A stretch of DNA of 64,000 bases from Citricoccus sp. CH26A (GCF_000224415.1 NZ_AFXQ01000011.1:45870-109869), one strand, 5' to 3'; positions 48,681-61,070 are shown, numbered from the stretch's first letter. Made by a program: numbers and translations. The notes: generated by a model not told the origin, from the letters alone.

Positions 48681-50318
48681 ATGGCCGACTTGACCATCAA
48701 CGCTGACGATGTTCGCAATGCCCTGAATGAATTCGCGGCATCCTACGAACCGGCCGGCACCGAACGTGTGGAGGTCGGCCACGTCGTCTCCGCCGCGGAC
48801 GGCATCGCCCGTGTGGAGGGACTGCCCTCCGCCATGGCCAACGAGCTGCTTCGCTTCGAAGACGGCACGCTCGGCCTGGCCCAGAACCTCGACACCCGTG
48901 AGATCGGCGTCGTCGTCCTGGGTGACTTCCAGGGCATCGAGGAGGGCCAGGAGGTGCAGCGCACCGGGGAGGTCCTCTCCGTCCCGGTGGGCGATGCCTT
49001 CCTGGGCCGCGTCGTGGACCCGCTGGGTGCACCCATCGACGACCTGGGCCCGATCCAGGCCGAGGGCCGCCGCGCCATGGAGCTGCAGGCGCCGGGCGTG
49101 ACCCAGCGCAAGTCCGTCGAGGAGCCGCTCCAGACCGGCATGAAGTCCATCGACGCGATGATCCCGATCGGCCGCGGCCAGCGCCAGCTGATCATCGGTG
49201 ACCGCCAGACGGGCAAGACCGCCATCGGCATCGACACGATCCTGAACCAGAAGGACAACTGGGCCTCGGGCGACCCGAAGAAGCAGGTCCGCTGCATCTA
49301 CGTGGCCGTCGGCCAGAAGGCCTCGACCATCGCCGCCGTCCGCCACACCCTGGAGGAGAACGGTGCGCTGGAGTACACCACGATCGTGGCGTCCCCGGCC
49401 TCCGACCCGGCAGGCTTCAAGTACCTGGCCCCCTACGCCGGCTCGGCCATCGGCCAGCACTGGATGTACGGCGGCAAGCACGTCCTGATCATCTTCGACG
49501 ACCTCTCCAAGCAGGCCGAGGCCTACCGCGCGGTCTCGCTGCTGCTGCGCCGCCCGCCGGGACGCGAGGCCTACCCGGGCGACGTGTTCTACCTGCACTC
49601 CCGGCTACTGGAGCGTTGTGCCAAGCTCTCCGACGACCTCGGCGGCGGGTCCATGACCGGCCTGCCGATCGTGGAGACCAAGGCGAACGACGTCTCGGCC
49701 TACATCCCGACCAACGTCATCTCCATCACCGACGGCCAGATCTTCCTGCAGTCGGACCTGTTCAACGCCAACCAGCGTCCGGCCGTGGACGTGGGCATCT
49801 CCGTGTCCCGCGTCGGCGGCGCCGCGCAGATCAAGGCCATGAAGAAGGTCTCCGGCACCCTGAAGCTGGACCTGGCCCAGTACCGCGACCAGCAGGCCTT
49901 CGCCATGTTCGCCTCGGACCTGGATCCGGCCACCCGCCGCCAGCTGGCCCGTGGCGAGCGTCTGACCGAGCTGCTGAAGCAGCCGCAGTACAACCCGTAC
50001 CCGGTCGAGGAGCAGGTCGTGTCCATCTGGGCCGGCGCCAACGGCCACCTGGACGAGGTCCCGGTCGAGGACGTGCTGCGGTTCGAGCGCGAGTTCCTGG
50101 ATCACCTGCGCCACAAGGACCTGGTCCTGGCGTCGATCCGGGAGACCGGGAAGCTCGAGGACTCCGCCCTGGAGACCCTCAAGGCCGAGGTCGAGTCCTT
50201 CAAGAAGGGCTTCTCCGGCGAGGGCGACAGCCAGCTCGTGGCCGCCGGGCACGAGGAATACGATCCGCTGGCGGCCGACGCGGTCACCCAGGAAAAGATC
50301 GTCAAGCAGAAGCGCTGA
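48681..50318 (+). CDS. atpA: ATP synthase F1 subunit alpha
   Basis: A 545-residue non-catalytic nucleotide-binding subunit. Walker [32 protein letters not shown] and the signature YSAIH-equivalent [20 protein letters not shown] are present. ATG 48681 ([10 protein letters not shown]) has GGGAAC upstream; an in-frame ATG at 48648 is less likely. A strong hairpin follows the stop. Confidence 0.96.
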   Translation: MADLTINADDVRNALNEFAASYEPAGTERVEVGHVVSAADGIARVEGLPSAMANELLRFEDGTLGLAQNLDTREIGVVVLGDFQGIEEGQEVQRTGEVLSVPVGDAFLGRVVDPLGAPIDDLGPIQAEGRRAMELQAPGVTQRKSVEEPLQTGMKSIDAMIPIGRGQRQLIIGDRQTGKTAIGIDTILNQKDNWASGDPKKQVRCIYVAVGQKASTIAAVRHTLEENGALEYTTIVASPASDPAGFKYLAPYAGSAIGQHWMYGGKHVLIIFDDLSKQAEAYRAVSLLLRRPPGREAYPGDVFYLHSRLLERCAKLSDDLGGGSMTGLPIVETKANDVSAYIPTNVISITDGQIFLQSDLFNANQRPAVDVGISVSRVGGAAQIKAMKKVSGTLKLDLAQYRDQQAFAMFASDLDPATRRQLARGERLTELLKQPQYNPYPVEEQVVSIWAGANGHLDEVPVEDVLRFEREFLDHLRHKDLVLASIRETGKLEDSALETLKAEVESFKKGFSGEGDSQLVAAGHEEYDPLAADAVTQEKIVKQKR

Positions 50319-50324
50319 CCGTGA

Positions 50325-50368
50325 CCGCTCACCGGTGTCCGACCGCAGGGTCGGGCACCGGTGAGCGG
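50325..50368 (+). other. 20-bp hairpin between atpA and atpG
   Basis: 50325-50344 pairs along its whole length with 50349-50368 (one T-G pair) over a GCAG loop. It fills the 70-nt gap between two genes that must both be made, so a full terminator is unlikely. It may shield mRNA ends or partly attenuate. Confidence 0.6.
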
Positions 50369-50388
50369 GAACGAAGGAAAGGACAACC

Positions 50389-52795
<2,407 letters not shown>

Positions 52796-52797
52796 TC

Positions 52798-53094
52798 ATG
52801 GCTGACAGGCACGAACTCGAGGTGGAGATCGTGGCGGAGGACCACTTCGTGTGGTCCGGACCGGCGCAGTCGGTCAGCGCCCGGACCATCGACGGCGAGA
52901 TCGGCATCCTGCCGGGTCACACCCCGATGCTGGCCGTGCTGGGCGACGGCGACGTCGTCGTCCAGCAGGCCGGCGGCCAGACGATCACGGCCCACGCCGA
53001 GGGCGGGTTCTTCTCCGTGGACAACGACCGCGTGGTGATCGTGGCCGGTGCGGCGTCCCTGAACGGGACCGCGGCCGGACAGGGCGCAGCCTGA
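52798..53094 (+). CDS. atpC: ATP synthase F1 subunit epsilon
   Basis: A 98-residue subunit made of the N-terminal beta-sandwich (HELEVEIVAEDHFVWSGPAQ, GEIGILPGHTPMLAVLGDG). The C-terminal helical hairpin that inhibits the enzyme in other bacteria is nearly absent, as in several actinobacteria. ATG 52798 is 2 nt after the atpD stop. Confidence 0.93.
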   Translation: MADRHELEVEIVAEDHFVWSGPAQSVSARTIDGEIGILPGHTPMLAVLGDGDVVVQQAGGQTITAHAEGGFFSVDNDRVVIVAGAASLNGTAAGQGAA

Positions 53095-53095
53095 C

Positions 53096-53569
53096 GTGAG
53101 CCCCGGGTGGTCGGCACTGGTCGCGGCGATCGCCGCCGCGCTGCTGGTGCTCGCCTTCATGGTGTGGTGGCGCTGGCGCACCCTGGTGCGCACGCCCGGG
53201 ACGTTCACGGCCCGTGCCCGGCCCGCGGACGAGCGCGGTGCCGGGACGCTGGTCATCGGCCGGTATGACGAGGCCGGGCTGGACCTGATGACGGTCTGGT
53301 CGATCGATCCCCGCCCCCGGTGGAAGGCGGCCCGCCACCAGCTGCGGCTGCGCCGGGGGGCTCCCGGGCGGCAGGACGGGTCGGTGGTGGTGCGCGTGGA
53401 TGGCGGGCCGTCACCGATCGACCTGGACATCCACACCGATGACTGCTCGGGCCTCTCGGCCTGGATCGAGGCCGGACCCGCGGTCGGGTTCGGCACCTGG
53501 CGGGAGATGCCGTCCCGACGGCACCGGGCCAGCCGGGGCCACCGGGCCTCGCGTCGCCGGGCACACTGA
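53096..53569 (+). CDS. DUF2550 family membrane protein
   Basis: A 157-residue protein with one N-terminal membrane helix (LVAAIAAALLVLAFMVWWRW) followed by a soluble domain of conserved Trp- and Asp-rich strands (RTPGTFTARARP, DDCSGLSAWIEAGPAVGFGT). Its place right after atpC is conserved across actinobacteria, but its role is unknown. GTG 53096 starts 1 nt after the atpC stop. The C-terminus is very basic (RRHRASRGHRASRRRAH). Confidence 0.85.
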   Translation: MSPGWSALVAAIAAALLVLAFMVWWRWRTLVRTPGTFTARARPADERGAGTLVIGRYDEAGLDLMTVWSIDPRPRWKAARHQLRLRRGAPGRQDGSVVVRVDGGPSPIDLDIHTDDCSGLSAWIEAGPAVGFGTWREMPSRRHRASRGHRASRRRAH

Positions 53570-53586
53570 ACCCCGGTCGGAACATC

Positions 53587-53621
53587 CTCCAGCGCATCGC
53601 CGTGACGGCGGTGCGCTGGAG
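53587..53621. terminator. terminator between the ATP synthase operon and nagA
   Basis: CTCCAGCGCATCGCCG pairs with CGGCGGTGCGCTGGAG across TGA (16 bp, one T-G pair). It lies between the convergent DUF2550 and nagA stops and can serve both. Confidence 0.75.
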
Positions 53622-53624
53622 TCG

Positions 53625-54728
53625 TTAACGGCCCCGTGCGAGGGGATGCCCCGCGGGGAGTACGACGTCGCCCGGCACCCCGGGCGCGTCCCACACCACC
53701 CAGCCGGAGTCCCGGCGCCCGGGCGGCAGCCCACGGGCCGGGGTGGCCGTCACGGAGCGTACGGCGGTGTCCCGGCCCACGCCCCACTCCAGCAGCAGGC
53801 CTAGGGCCCGGTCCAGGGACACCGCGCCGGAGGCCAGGGTGCCCGAGGCGGCCAGCGTCGGCGCGCTCCCCGGTGCGGAGTCCAGGTGCACGCGTCCGAG
53901 CCGGTGGCGGCCCGGGGCCGCCCCCGTGGCGGCGGAGGCATCGGAGACCACGCACACCGCGTCGGGAACCAGCGCGAGGACGTCGCGCACCACGGCCGGG
54001 TCCACGTGCCGTCCGTCGGCGATCAGCTCGAGCCGCAGCAGGCCCCCCGCCGCCGCCCGCAGGGCACCGGGGACGGGCCCCGGACGACGATGGTGGAAGA
54101 CTGCCATGGCGTTGAACAGGTGCGTGACCGCGGGCGGCCCGGGCGCCCCGGCGAGCCGGTCCAGGGCATCGTCGAACTGGGCCGCCGTGGCGTCCGTGTG
54201 GCCGGGGGAGGGACTGACCCCGGCGGACAGCAGGGCGGCCTCCAGCCCGGCCGCCCCGTCCAGTTCGGGAGCGTAGGTCATGGCCGTGATGGCGTTGCCG
54301 CCCCCGGGCCCGGGATCTGCACCGCCCTGCGCGCCGGCCTCCAGCAGGGAGCGCACGAGTGCCCGGGACGCGGCGGTGCCCGGGAGGAGGAGGTCGGCCG
54401 GGGGGTGCGCCCCGCTCCGGGCGGGGGACAGGAACGGGCCCTCCAGGTGAATTCCCGCCAGGTCCCCGGAGCGGACCAACGGGGTGAGCCGGCGCACCGC
54501 GGCCAGCATCTCGGACGCCGGCATCGTGGGCACGGAGGCCACCACGCGGGTCACCCCGCGCCCGGCGAGCGCGGCCAGCGCGGTGCGCACGGCCTCCGGT
54601 CCCGCAGTGGCGAAGTCGGTGCCGCCGTAGCCGTGGCAGTGCTGGTCCACGAGGCCCGGGGTGACCAGGCGCCCCGGGGCATGCGGACGGGGGACGGGCC
54701 GGGGGTCAGAAGAGGCGGGACTCGGCAT
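53625..54728 (-). CDS. nagA: N-acetylglucosamine-6-phosphate deacetylase, short N-terminus
   Basis: A 367-residue amidohydrolase removing acetate from GlcNAc-6-P during amino-sugar recycling. Metal and catalytic motifs are present: [15 protein letters not shown] (Glu ligand), [14 protein letters not shown] and [12 protein letters not shown] (His ligands), IADGRHVD and VSDASAATG (catalytic Asp). The usual first 45-50 residues, which form half of the small beta domain, are missing: the gene starts at ATG 54728 and reaches [18 protein letters not shown] within 20 residues. Upstream sequence in frame is the antisense-free coding region of nucS read in another frame. It overlaps nucS by 23 nt. Either the enzyme is truncated in this lineage or a frameshift hides the true start. 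Confidence 0.8.
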   Translation of the reverse strand: MPSPASSDPRPVPRPHAPGRLVTPGLVDQHCHGYGGTDFATAGPEAVRTALAALAGRGVTRVVASVPTMPASEMLAAVRRLTPLVRSGDLAGIHLEGPFLSPARSGAHPPADLLLPGTAASRALVRSLLEAGAQGGADPGPGGGNAITAMTYAPELDGAAGLEAALLSAGVSPSPGHTDATAAQFDDALDRLAGAPGPPAVTHLFNAMAVFHHRRPGPVPGALRAAAGGLLRLELIADGRHVDPAVVRDVLALVPDAVCVVSDASAATGAAPGRHRLGRVHLDSAPGSAPTLAASGTLASGAVSLDRALGLLLEWGVGRDTAVRSVTATPARGLPPGRRDSGWVVWDAPGVPGDVVLPAGHPLARGR

Positions 54729-55401
54729 CGTCCACGCCGCGCATCGCGTCGTAGTCCAGGGTGAGGCAGCGGATGCCGCGGTCCTCGGCGAGGGTGCGGG
54801 CCTGGGGCTTGATCTGCTGGGCGGCGAAGACACCCCGGACCGGGGCCAGCAGCGGGTCCCGGTTCATCAGGTCGAGGTAGCGGGTGAGCTGCTCGACCCC
54901 GTCGATGTCCCCGCGGCGCTTCAGCTCGACCGCCACGGTGCCGCCCTCGGGGTCACGGGCCAGGATGTCGACCGGGCCAATGGCCGTCATGTGCTCCCGC
55001 CGGACCAGCGAGTGGCCCGTGCCGAGCAGCTCGATCTGCTCGGCCAGCAGGCGCTGCAGGTCGGCCTCCACGCCGTCCTTGACGAGCCCGGGGTCGACGC
55101 CCAGCTCATGCGAGGTGTCGTGCAGGACCTCGAAGACGTGCACCACCAGGCGGTCGTCGGCCTTGGTCGACTGCACGGTCCACACCTCGCGCACGCCCTC
55201 CTCGGCGAGTTCCTCGGAGGGCGGGGCGACCCGCAGCGTCGCCGGCGGGCTCATCCAGTTCAGGGGCTTGTAGGACCCGCCGTCCGAGTGGACCAGGACG
55301 GAGCCGTCCGCCTTGACCAGGAGCAGGCGGGTGGCCTGCGGCAGGTGGGCGCGCAGGCGCCCCTCGTAGTTGACGGAACACCGGGCAATCACCAAACGCA
55401 C
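54706..55401 (-). CDS. nucS: mismatch-specific endonuclease NucS (EndoMS)
   Basis: A 231-residue nuclease of the non-canonical mismatch repair used by actinobacteria, which lack MutS/MutL. It cuts both strands at G-T, T-T and G-G mismatches. The N-terminal domain reads [40 protein letters not shown]. The PD-(D/E)xK nuclease has [20 protein letters not shown] (Asp, Glu, Lys) and [10 protein letters not shown]. The GTG start at 55401 lies 7 nt after a TAGACT box. It is upstream of and overlaps nagA. Confidence 0.94.
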   Translation of the reverse strand: MRLVIARCSVNYEGRLRAHLPQATRLLLVKADGSVLVHSDGGSYKPLNWMSPPATLRVAPPSEELAEEGVREVWTVQSTKADDRLVVHVFEVLHDTSHELGVDPGLVKDGVEADLQRLLAEQIELLGTGHSLVRREHMTAIGPVDILARDPEGGTVAVELKRRGDIDGVEQLTRYLDLMNRDPLLAPVRGVFAAQQIKPQARTLAEDRGIRCLTLDYDAMRGVDDAESRLF

Positions 55402-55408
55402 ACCGGGC

Positions 55409-55414
55409 AGTCTA
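55409..55414 (-). promoter_or_regulatory. -10 box TAGACT, leaderless nucS
   Basis: On the minus strand TAGACT ends 7 nt before GTG 55401, so the transcript should start at the GTG. Confidence 0.55.
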
Positions 55415-55470
55415 CTGGCAGCCGGAGGCCGGACGGCTCCACCCCGCCCGTGCTGTGACACCATGAGGAG

Positions 55471-55851
55471 GTGCCCCGATCCAACCGACCCCGCCGCCGC
55501 CCCGGTACCGGAGCGGGTGCCGGACGCGCCGGTCGCCACCGGGGGACGGAGCCGTCGTCGGGGGCGGGGCCCGGTGGTCCCGGTGAGCTGGACCGGCTGC
55601 TGGGACTGGACCCCGGTTACCGTCACGAGACCGGTCCCGACGGCGGCTGGCACGTGCGCAGGATCCCCGCCTGGCGCGCCGTGAAGGACTACACCTGCCC
55701 GGGGTGCGGGCGCACCATCCCGCCGGGGCTCGCCCACCTGGTGGCCTGGCGCAGCGACTCGATCCTGGGTGACGAGGCCGCCGGCGCGGAGCGGCGGCAC
55801 TGGCATCCCAAGTGCTGGAGCACGCGCCGGCAGGACGGACGGTACTGGTGA
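55471..55851 (+). CDS. conserved actinobacterial zinc-ribbon-like protein
   Basis: A 126-residue protein. The first 45 residues are Arg/Gly/Pro-rich and probably disordered. The conserved C-terminal part has [20 protein letters not shown] and RRHWHPKCW, giving a Cys2 plus His/Cys zinc site. This type of protein is common next to nucS in actinobacteria and is sometimes labelled ATP/GTP-binding, but I see no nucleotide-binding motif. GTG 55471. The stop overlaps the next start by 1 nt. Confidence 0.7.
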   Translation: MPRSNRPRRRPGTGAGAGRAGRHRGTEPSSGAGPGGPGELDRLLGLDPGYRHETGPDGGWHVRRIPAWRAVKDYTCPGCGRTIPPGLAHLVAWRSDSILGDEAAGAERRHWHPKCWSTRRQDGRYW

Positions 55852-56696
55852 TGCGGCACCCACAGGACGGCCCGATGCGCGGGGCCCCCGACGACGCCCC
55901 CGCGGTCCCCTTGCCTCCCGGGCCCGTGGACGAGGACTACCGGGACACGCGGGGAGCGGAACCGATCCATTCCCGCACCGTGTTGCCCGCCGCGCGCGAA
56001 CGCATCGTGCTGCGCACCGAGGACGGCCTGGACCTGGTCGGCGAACTGGCCGTGCCCGTCGACCGGGCACCCCGGGCCACGCTCGTGACCTTCCACCCCC
56101 TGCCCACGGTGGGCGGGCACATGGACTTCCACCTCTACCTCAAGGCGGCCCAGTGGCTGCCGGCGACGGCCGGGCTCGCCGTGCTGCGGTTCAACACGCG
56201 CGGCACGTGTTCGGCGCGCGGTTGCTCGGACGGGTCCTTCGGGGACGGCGTCTCCGAGCGGGCCGACGTGGCCGCGGCCCTGGCGTTCGTGGCCGAGCGG
56301 TCGCTGCCGGCCCCCTGGTTGCTGGGCTGGTCCTTCGGCACCGAGCTGGTGCTCAAGCACGGGTTGTCGGTGCCCCACGCCGAGCGGGCCGTGGGCGGGA
56401 TCCTGCTCTCACCGCCGCTGCGCCGTGCCGCCCCGGACGACCTGGACCGCTGGGCAGCCGACGGACGGCCCCTGCGGGTGCTCGTCCCCGGCCTGGACGA
56501 CACGCTGCGACCGGCCGAGGCGGTGCGGCGCTTCGCCCGGGTGCCGCAGGCCGAGGTGGTCGGCGTCGACGGGGCGCGGCACCTGTGGGTGGGCCGGACC
56601 CACACCCACCGGGCCCTGGACGAGGTGGCGTCCACGGCGCTGGGCCGGACAGTGCGGATGCCGGCGACGTGGGACGGACCGGTCCTGGCCGGTTGA
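55851..56696 (+). CDS. alpha/beta hydrolase
   Basis: A 281-residue serine hydrolase of the dienelactone hydrolase-like type. The nucleophile elbow is [10 protein letters not shown], with acid in [10 protein letters not shown] and catalytic His in DGARHLWVG. The oxyanion region [13 protein letters not shown] lies at about residue 80. This set is similar to actinobacterial hydrolases encoded beside nucS. Substrate unknown. Coupled to the upstream zinc-ribbon gene. Confidence 0.83.
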   Translation: MRHPQDGPMRGAPDDAPAVPLPPGPVDEDYRDTRGAEPIHSRTVLPAARERIVLRTEDGLDLVGELAVPVDRAPRATLVTFHPLPTVGGHMDFHLYLKAAQWLPATAGLAVLRFNTRGTCSARGCSDGSFGDGVSERADVAAALAFVAERSLPAPWLLGWSFGTELVLKHGLSVPHAERAVGGILLSPPLRRAAPDDLDRWAADGRPLRVLVPGLDDTLRPAEAVRRFARVPQAEVVGVDGARHLWVGRTHTHRALDEVASTALGRTVRMPATWDGPVLAG

Positions 56697-56705
56697 GCGC
56701 CAGAC

Positions 56706-58039
56706 CTAGAGGCGGTCCTGCCGGGGCAGGAGGACCTCCCGGACCACCAGCATCACCCCGGCGGCCAGCGGGATGGCCATGAGGGCCCCGAGCACGCCCA
56801 GCAGCGCTGCCCCGGCGATCACCGCGATCACGGCCACCGAACCGGGCACGGCCACGGCCTTGCTCATCACCCGCGGGGAGACGAAATAGGCCTCGACCTG
56901 GAGGTAGGTGAAGTAGATGGCCGCGAAGATCAGGGCCTGCTGCCAGCCACCCGTCAGGGCGACGGCGGTGATGATGATCCCGCCGGTGAGGGCGCCCACC
57001 AGTGGGATGAACGCCATCAGCCCGGCGAAGAACGCCAGCAGCGCACCGAAGGGCAATCCGGCGATCGAGACGGCGATGAAGGCCACGAGGCCGTTCAGGA
57101 CGGCCACCACCGACTGGCCGATGACGTAGAAGCCCACCGAGGAGGTGATCTCCTCGCCCAGGTACTCCACGCGATGCCTGCGGGAGCGCGGGGCCAGCCG
57201 GTAGGCCCAGAACTTCATGGACGGCAGGGACACCAGGAAGTACAGCGTCAGCACGAGCACGATCAGCACGGAGAAACCGGTGTTGACGATCGCGGTGCCC
57301 ACGCCGAACAGCCCGCCGAAGATCGCGGTGTAGTTGGCGGAGTCCGCCACGAACCTGTTCATCTCCGTCTCGGCGATCTCCCGGATGCCGAACTGGGAGT
57401 CCAGGTCGTGGAAGAACTGGGACTCCAGGAAGTCCGAGACCATGTCCGGCAGGTTGTTGACGAACGCAGTGGTCTGCTCCACCACGGTGGGGATGAGCAG
57501 GGAGAAGAAGGCCGTGAGGATGGCTGCCAGCAACAGCAGCGCGGCGGCGACGCCGACCCCGCGGGGGCGCCCCAGCGTTCGATCCGGCGCACGATCGGGT
57601 CCAGGCCCAGCGAGATGAACAGCGCCGAGCCGATCCACACCAGCAGCTGCGTGTTGGCCGAGAGGATGCCGTAGACCAGCAGTGCCAGCCCGACACCCAC
57701 GGTCAGCAGGAACCCGGTCTGGATGGGGTGGGCGGCACTGATGAGCCGCACCCGGCTCTCCTCGGGGACCTCGGCCGTGTCCACCGGCGCCCGTCCCGTC
57801 TCCGGGGAGCGGACGTCGAACCGGGGCCGGGGGCGGGCACCCGGCACCCGCCGGGTGGCCAGCACGCGCCGGAGGAACCCCGGCGGGCGCCGGGGCTCCG
57901 GGGCCCCGCGGTCGTCGGCCGCCGGGGTGCCGGCCGTCGGGACCGCAGCCGAGGGCGGCCCCGGGGGGCGGCCGGCGGCCTCCGGGCCGGCACCGGCGAC
58001 AGGGCCGGGGCCCGGTCGGGAGGGGTCATGGTCCTGCAC
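56706..58039 (-). pseudogene. AI-2E family transporter (PerM/TqsA-like), one frameshift as read
   Basis: A membrane protein of about 444 residues. After a long Pro/Ala/Arg-rich cytosolic N-terminus (1 to about 110) come hydrophobic segments (TGFLLTVGVGLALLVYGILS), then in the next frame GVAAALLLLAAILTAFFSLL, LMAFIPLVGALTGGIIITAV and YFVSPRVMSKAVAVP, family signatures. The break is at about 57570-57573: a run of four G on the coding strand (CGCTGGGGCGCC) needs a fifth to restore RIERWGRPRGVG. The span is one base short, fitting. GTG 58039 lies 7 nt after a TAACCT box, so leaderless. Members export small molecules or autoinducer-2 or exchange Na+/H+; the role here is unknown. Confidence 0.85.
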
Positions 58040-58046
58040 AAGCGAC

Positions 58047-58097
58047 AGGTTACGTCACTGACCTGCCGTTATCATTCGGTGACCTTCCGGCTATACT
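58047..58097. promoter_or_regulatory. divergent promoters between AI-2E permease and unknown gene
   Basis: On the minus strand TAACCT (58052-58047) ends 7 nt before GTG 58039. On the plus strand TATACT at 58092-58097 is the -10 for the gene at 58147 with a leader of about 40 nt. CAGGT and ACCTG, 10 nt apart, flank the centre of the minus promoter. Confidence 0.5.
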
Positions 58098-58146
58098 GGT
58101 CGCCGGCCCTCTGGGCCCGAACCGACCCCCATCGACAGGTGACCGA

Positions 58147-59946
58147 GTGCGAGTTGTATCCGGAATAGTGGCCCTCCTGCTGGGCATCGCCGCCCTGCTG
58201 TGCGCCGGCGGACTGCAGACGATCTGGGCCCCGCCGGAGACGATGACGGCGACCGTCGGCCAGCAGCCCGCCGAGGCGCCGCTGACGGTGATCACCTCCG
58301 GGATCGACGCGGTGGACGAGGCTCCGGTGGAGTACACGATCTCCGGGGAGGGCTCCTTCACCGTGATGCTTGGCCGAGAGCGCGACGTCCAGGCCTGGGT
58401 GGGGGACGCCGCCCACAACACCGTCACCGGCATCACCACGGATGTCCCCGGCGGGGAGGCCCCGCGCATCGAGGTCGAGCACGCCGAGGGTGAGTCCACC
58501 GTTCCGAACCCCAGGGGCTCCGACCTCTGGCTCGACGTCCAGGAGGGCAAGGACCGCCTGGAACAGCGCTGGAGCGTGCCCTCCGACGGGGACTGGGCGC
58601 TGCTCGTCGCCCGTGACGGCACCGACCCCGCCCCCACCGAGATGACGGTCACCTGGACCAACCGCGTCGGCAACAGCCCCTGGATCGTGCCGCTGTACGT
58701 CATCGGCGGGCTGCTCGTGCTGATCGGGATCGGCCTGCTGGCCTGGGCCGCGGCCCGGCGCGCGCGCGGTCCCCACGGTGGCACTGGGACCCCGGCCGCA
58801 CAGACGGGCGGGCCGGCGTCGCCGCGGCCCACTCCGGGCTCGTCCGGCACGGGGTCCACTGCCGGCACCACGTCCAGGGGGTCCATGGAGCAGGGCCCGG
58901 CCACCCCGTCACGCCGGGCCGTCCATGGGATCGGGGCCGGCATCGCCGTGCTCGCCCTGGGGCTGTCGGCCGTCGCCCCGGCCGGTGCGGCGCCCCGCGC
59001 AGCCGACGCTGCGTCCCTCGCCGGTGCGGAGGCATCCGCCGAGAAGGAGGCCTACCCCGTCCTGACCGACCCCCAGTTGGAGCGGATCCTGGACAGGGTC
59101 GCCGCGACGGTTCGGTCCGGCGACAAGGCGCGGAATGCGGAGAAGCTCAAGCCGCGCGTCGCCTTGCACTCGCTGAACATGCGTGCCCTGAACTACCGCA
59201 ACCGGAAGATCGACGACTCCGTGCAGGCGCCGGAACCGGTCGCTGGCTCTCCCGTGCTCGCGGCGGCCGCCGTCTCGGAACCCTCCTTCCCGCGGACCGC
59301 CATGGCGGTGACGGAGGGCGAGGGCAACAGCACACCCCAGATCCTGATGCTCCGTCAGGCCTCGGCGCGCAGCCAGTACCGGCTCGTGGCCAATGCGCCG
59401 ATGACTCCCGGCGCCCAGTTGCCCGCCGGATCCCTTGACCAGGGGGGAATCGCCGTCATCGGATCCGGGGACGCCGAAGGACTCGTGATGGCTCCCGGCA
59501 GCGCCTTCGCCGGGGCGGCCCGGTACCTGACGGACTCCCGGGACGAGTTCTCGAAGCGCATCGAGGCGAATCCCTACATCGACGCGATCCACGACTACCA
59601 GGAGGGACTGATCGAGAATGCCAGCGATGCCCGGTTCTCCTTCTGGCGGAAGTCCGTGCCCCGTTCCGTGGTGGGACTGCGGCTGGCCGACGGTTCCGCA
59701 ATCGTCATCGGGGCGGTGGACGCCGAAACTGTCGCCCGTCCTCGGGAACAGGGCGGGACCGTGATCGTGGACGAACTCGCCGCCGAGCTCGGTGGCGACG
59801 GCCGAGAGACCACGGATGGGTTGCGGATGACGTACCGTGAGGCCATGGCCCTGCACGTGCCCGCCGCCGGTGCGAGTGGGGACGCCTCCAGGATCTCCCT
59901 CGTGGGAATGGCCGACGAGTTGCGTGCGGTGAGTTTCCTGGACTGA
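58147..59946 (+). CDS. hypothetical two-part membrane and secreted protein
   Basis: A 599-residue protein I do not recognise with certainty. Residues 5-25 are a signal or anchor helix, 30-175 a predicted extracellular beta-rich domain (EYTISGEGSFTVMLG, ERDVQAWVGDAA), 179-200 a membrane helix (IVPLYVIGGLLVLIGIGLLA) and 205-258 a Gly/Pro/Ser/Thr linker. A second hydrophobic stretch with an Ala-x-Ala-like end follows at 261-283 (GAGIAVLALGLSAVAPAGAA), then a soluble C-terminal domain of about 300 residues with FPRTAMAVTEGEGNSTPQIL and LVANAPMTPGAQLPAGSLD. That last part resembles large secreted actinobacterial proteins of the DUF8094 type; I am not sure. The ybbN-like gene follows after 70 nt. 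GTG 58147 with AGGTG upstream. Confidence 0.75.
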   Translation: MRVVSGIVALLLGIAALLCAGGLQTIWAPPETMTATVGQQPAEAPLTVITSGIDAVDEAPVEYTISGEGSFTVMLGRERDVQAWVGDAAHNTVTGITTDVPGGEAPRIEVEHAEGESTVPNPRGSDLWLDVQEGKDRLEQRWSVPSDGDWALLVARDGTDPAPTEMTVTWTNRVGNSPWIVPLYVIGGLLVLIGIGLLAWAAARRARGPHGGTGTPAAQTGGPASPRPTPGSSGTGSTAGTTSRGSMEQGPATPSRRAVHGIGAGIAVLALGLSAVAPAGAAPRAADAASLAGAEASAEKEAYPVLTDPQLERILDRVAATVRSGDKARNAEKLKPRVALHSLNMRALNYRNRKIDDSVQAPEPVAGSPVLAAAAVSEPSFPRTAMAVTEGEGNSTPQILMLRQASARSQYRLVANAPMTPGAQLPAGSLDQGGIAVIGSGDAEGLVMAPGSAFAGAARYLTDSRDEFSKRIEANPYIDAIHDYQEGLIENASDARFSFWRKSVPRSVVGLRLADGSAIVIGAVDAETVARPREQGGTVIVDELAAELGGDGRETTDGLRMTYREAMALHVPAAGASGDASRISLVGMADELRAVSFLD

Positions 59947-60016
59947 GGCCCTGCCGGGCCGGTCCACGCAGCCGGGCCCGGCATCCGACCGACAAGACCG
60001 AGGAGAACACGGGAGC

Positions 60017-60985
60017 ATGTCACAGCAGCCTGGCGCGATGCCGTCCCACCTGCGCGGAGCGGTGGACCTGTCCGGACTCAAGCAGCGGCCGGCCGCCGGT
60101 TCCGGGGCCGCTCCGGCGCAGCCCGGGGCCGCTGCCGCCCCCGAGGGCAGCTGGGTCCTGGACGGGGCCCGGCAGGCCGACCTGCAGCAACTCGTCCAGC
60201 TCTCGGGCCGGGTCCCGGTCCTGATCCACCTCGCGATACCGTCCGACCCGGTCAGCGGCCAGCTCGATGCCCTGGTCGCCCCCGAGGTCGACCGTCGCGG
60301 CGGACGTCTCGTGCTGGCCCGGGTCGACGCCGAGGCCGAGCCCCAGGCCCTCCAGGTCTTCGGACTGCCCGCCGGGCCCGCCGTCGTCGCGGTGCTGGCC
60401 GGGCAGCCGGTCCCGGTGCTGAACCAGGCGGTGCCCGCCGAACAGCTCAGCCAGCTCATCGACGAGCTCCTCGCCGCCGCCGCCCAGAACGGCGTGAGCG
60501 GAACCGTCCCCCCGCTGGGCCCGCCGCGGGACCACACGGGCACCCCGGCCGAGGCCCCGGCCCAGCCGCCCCTGCCGCCGTTGCACCAGGAGGCGGTCGA
60601 GGCCATCGACCGCGGTGACTACGACGCCGCCCTGGACGCCTACCGGCGGGCCCTGGCGGAGAACCCCGGGGACGAGGACGCCAAGGCCGGCCTGGCCCAC
60701 GCGGGACTGTTCGCCCGGACGGCCGCCATGGACGCGGCAGCGGTGCGTGAGCGGGCGGCCACCGCTCCGGACGACGTCCAGGCCCAGATCGACGTGGCCG
60801 ACCTCGACCTCCTCGGTGGACACGTCGAGGACGCCTTCAACCGGCTGGTGCGCTTCATCGCCGCCCATCCCGGCACGGAGCGCGACCCCGCCCGCGAGCA
60901 CCTCGTGGACCTGTACACGGTGGTGGGGGACCAGGACCCCCGTACCCAGGCGTCGCGGAAGGCCCTGGCCCGCGCCCTGTTCTGA
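60017..60985 (+). CDS. YbbN/CnoX-like thioredoxin-fold and TPR protein
   Basis: A 322-residue co-chaperone-like protein. The thioredoxin fold (roughly 45-160) has VPVLIHLAIPSDPVSGQLD where CxxC would be, so no redox cysteines, as in CnoX-like proteins. It continues with RGGRLVLARVDAEAEPQALQ and FGLPAGPAVVAVLAGQPV. Residues 195-322 are TPR-like helical repeats (IDRGDYDAALDAYRRALAEN). Probably binds unfolded clients and hands them to chaperones. ATG 60017. Confidence 0.85.
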   Translation: MSQQPGAMPSHLRGAVDLSGLKQRPAAGSGAAPAQPGAAAAPEGSWVLDGARQADLQQLVQLSGRVPVLIHLAIPSDPVSGQLDALVAPEVDRRGGRLVLARVDAEAEPQALQVFGLPAGPAVVAVLAGQPVPVLNQAVPAEQLSQLIDELLAAAAQNGVSGTVPPLGPPRDHTGTPAEAPAQPPLPPLHQEAVEAIDRGDYDAALDAYRRALAENPGDEDAKAGLAHAGLFARTAAMDAAAVRERAATAPDDVQAQIDVADLDLLGGHVEDAFNRLVRFIAAHPGTERDPAREHLVDLYTVVGDQDPRTQASRKALARALF

Positions 60986-61009
60986 GTCCGACGGCCAGGA
61001 CCCGAGGGT

Positions 61010-61025
61010 CATGACTTAAGTCATG
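61010..61025. promoter_or_regulatory. 16-bp perfect palindrome upstream of ABC exporter
   Basis: CATGACTTAAGTCATG is a perfect 16-bp palindrome, 45 nt before the -10 box of the ABC gene at 61084 and 25 nt after the ybbN stop. The form suits a MarR- or LysR-type dimer. Confidence 0.5.
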
Positions 61026-61070
61026 GCCTGACTGCCCGTGGCGCACCTCCGGGGGCACGCCCGCGCTTGC

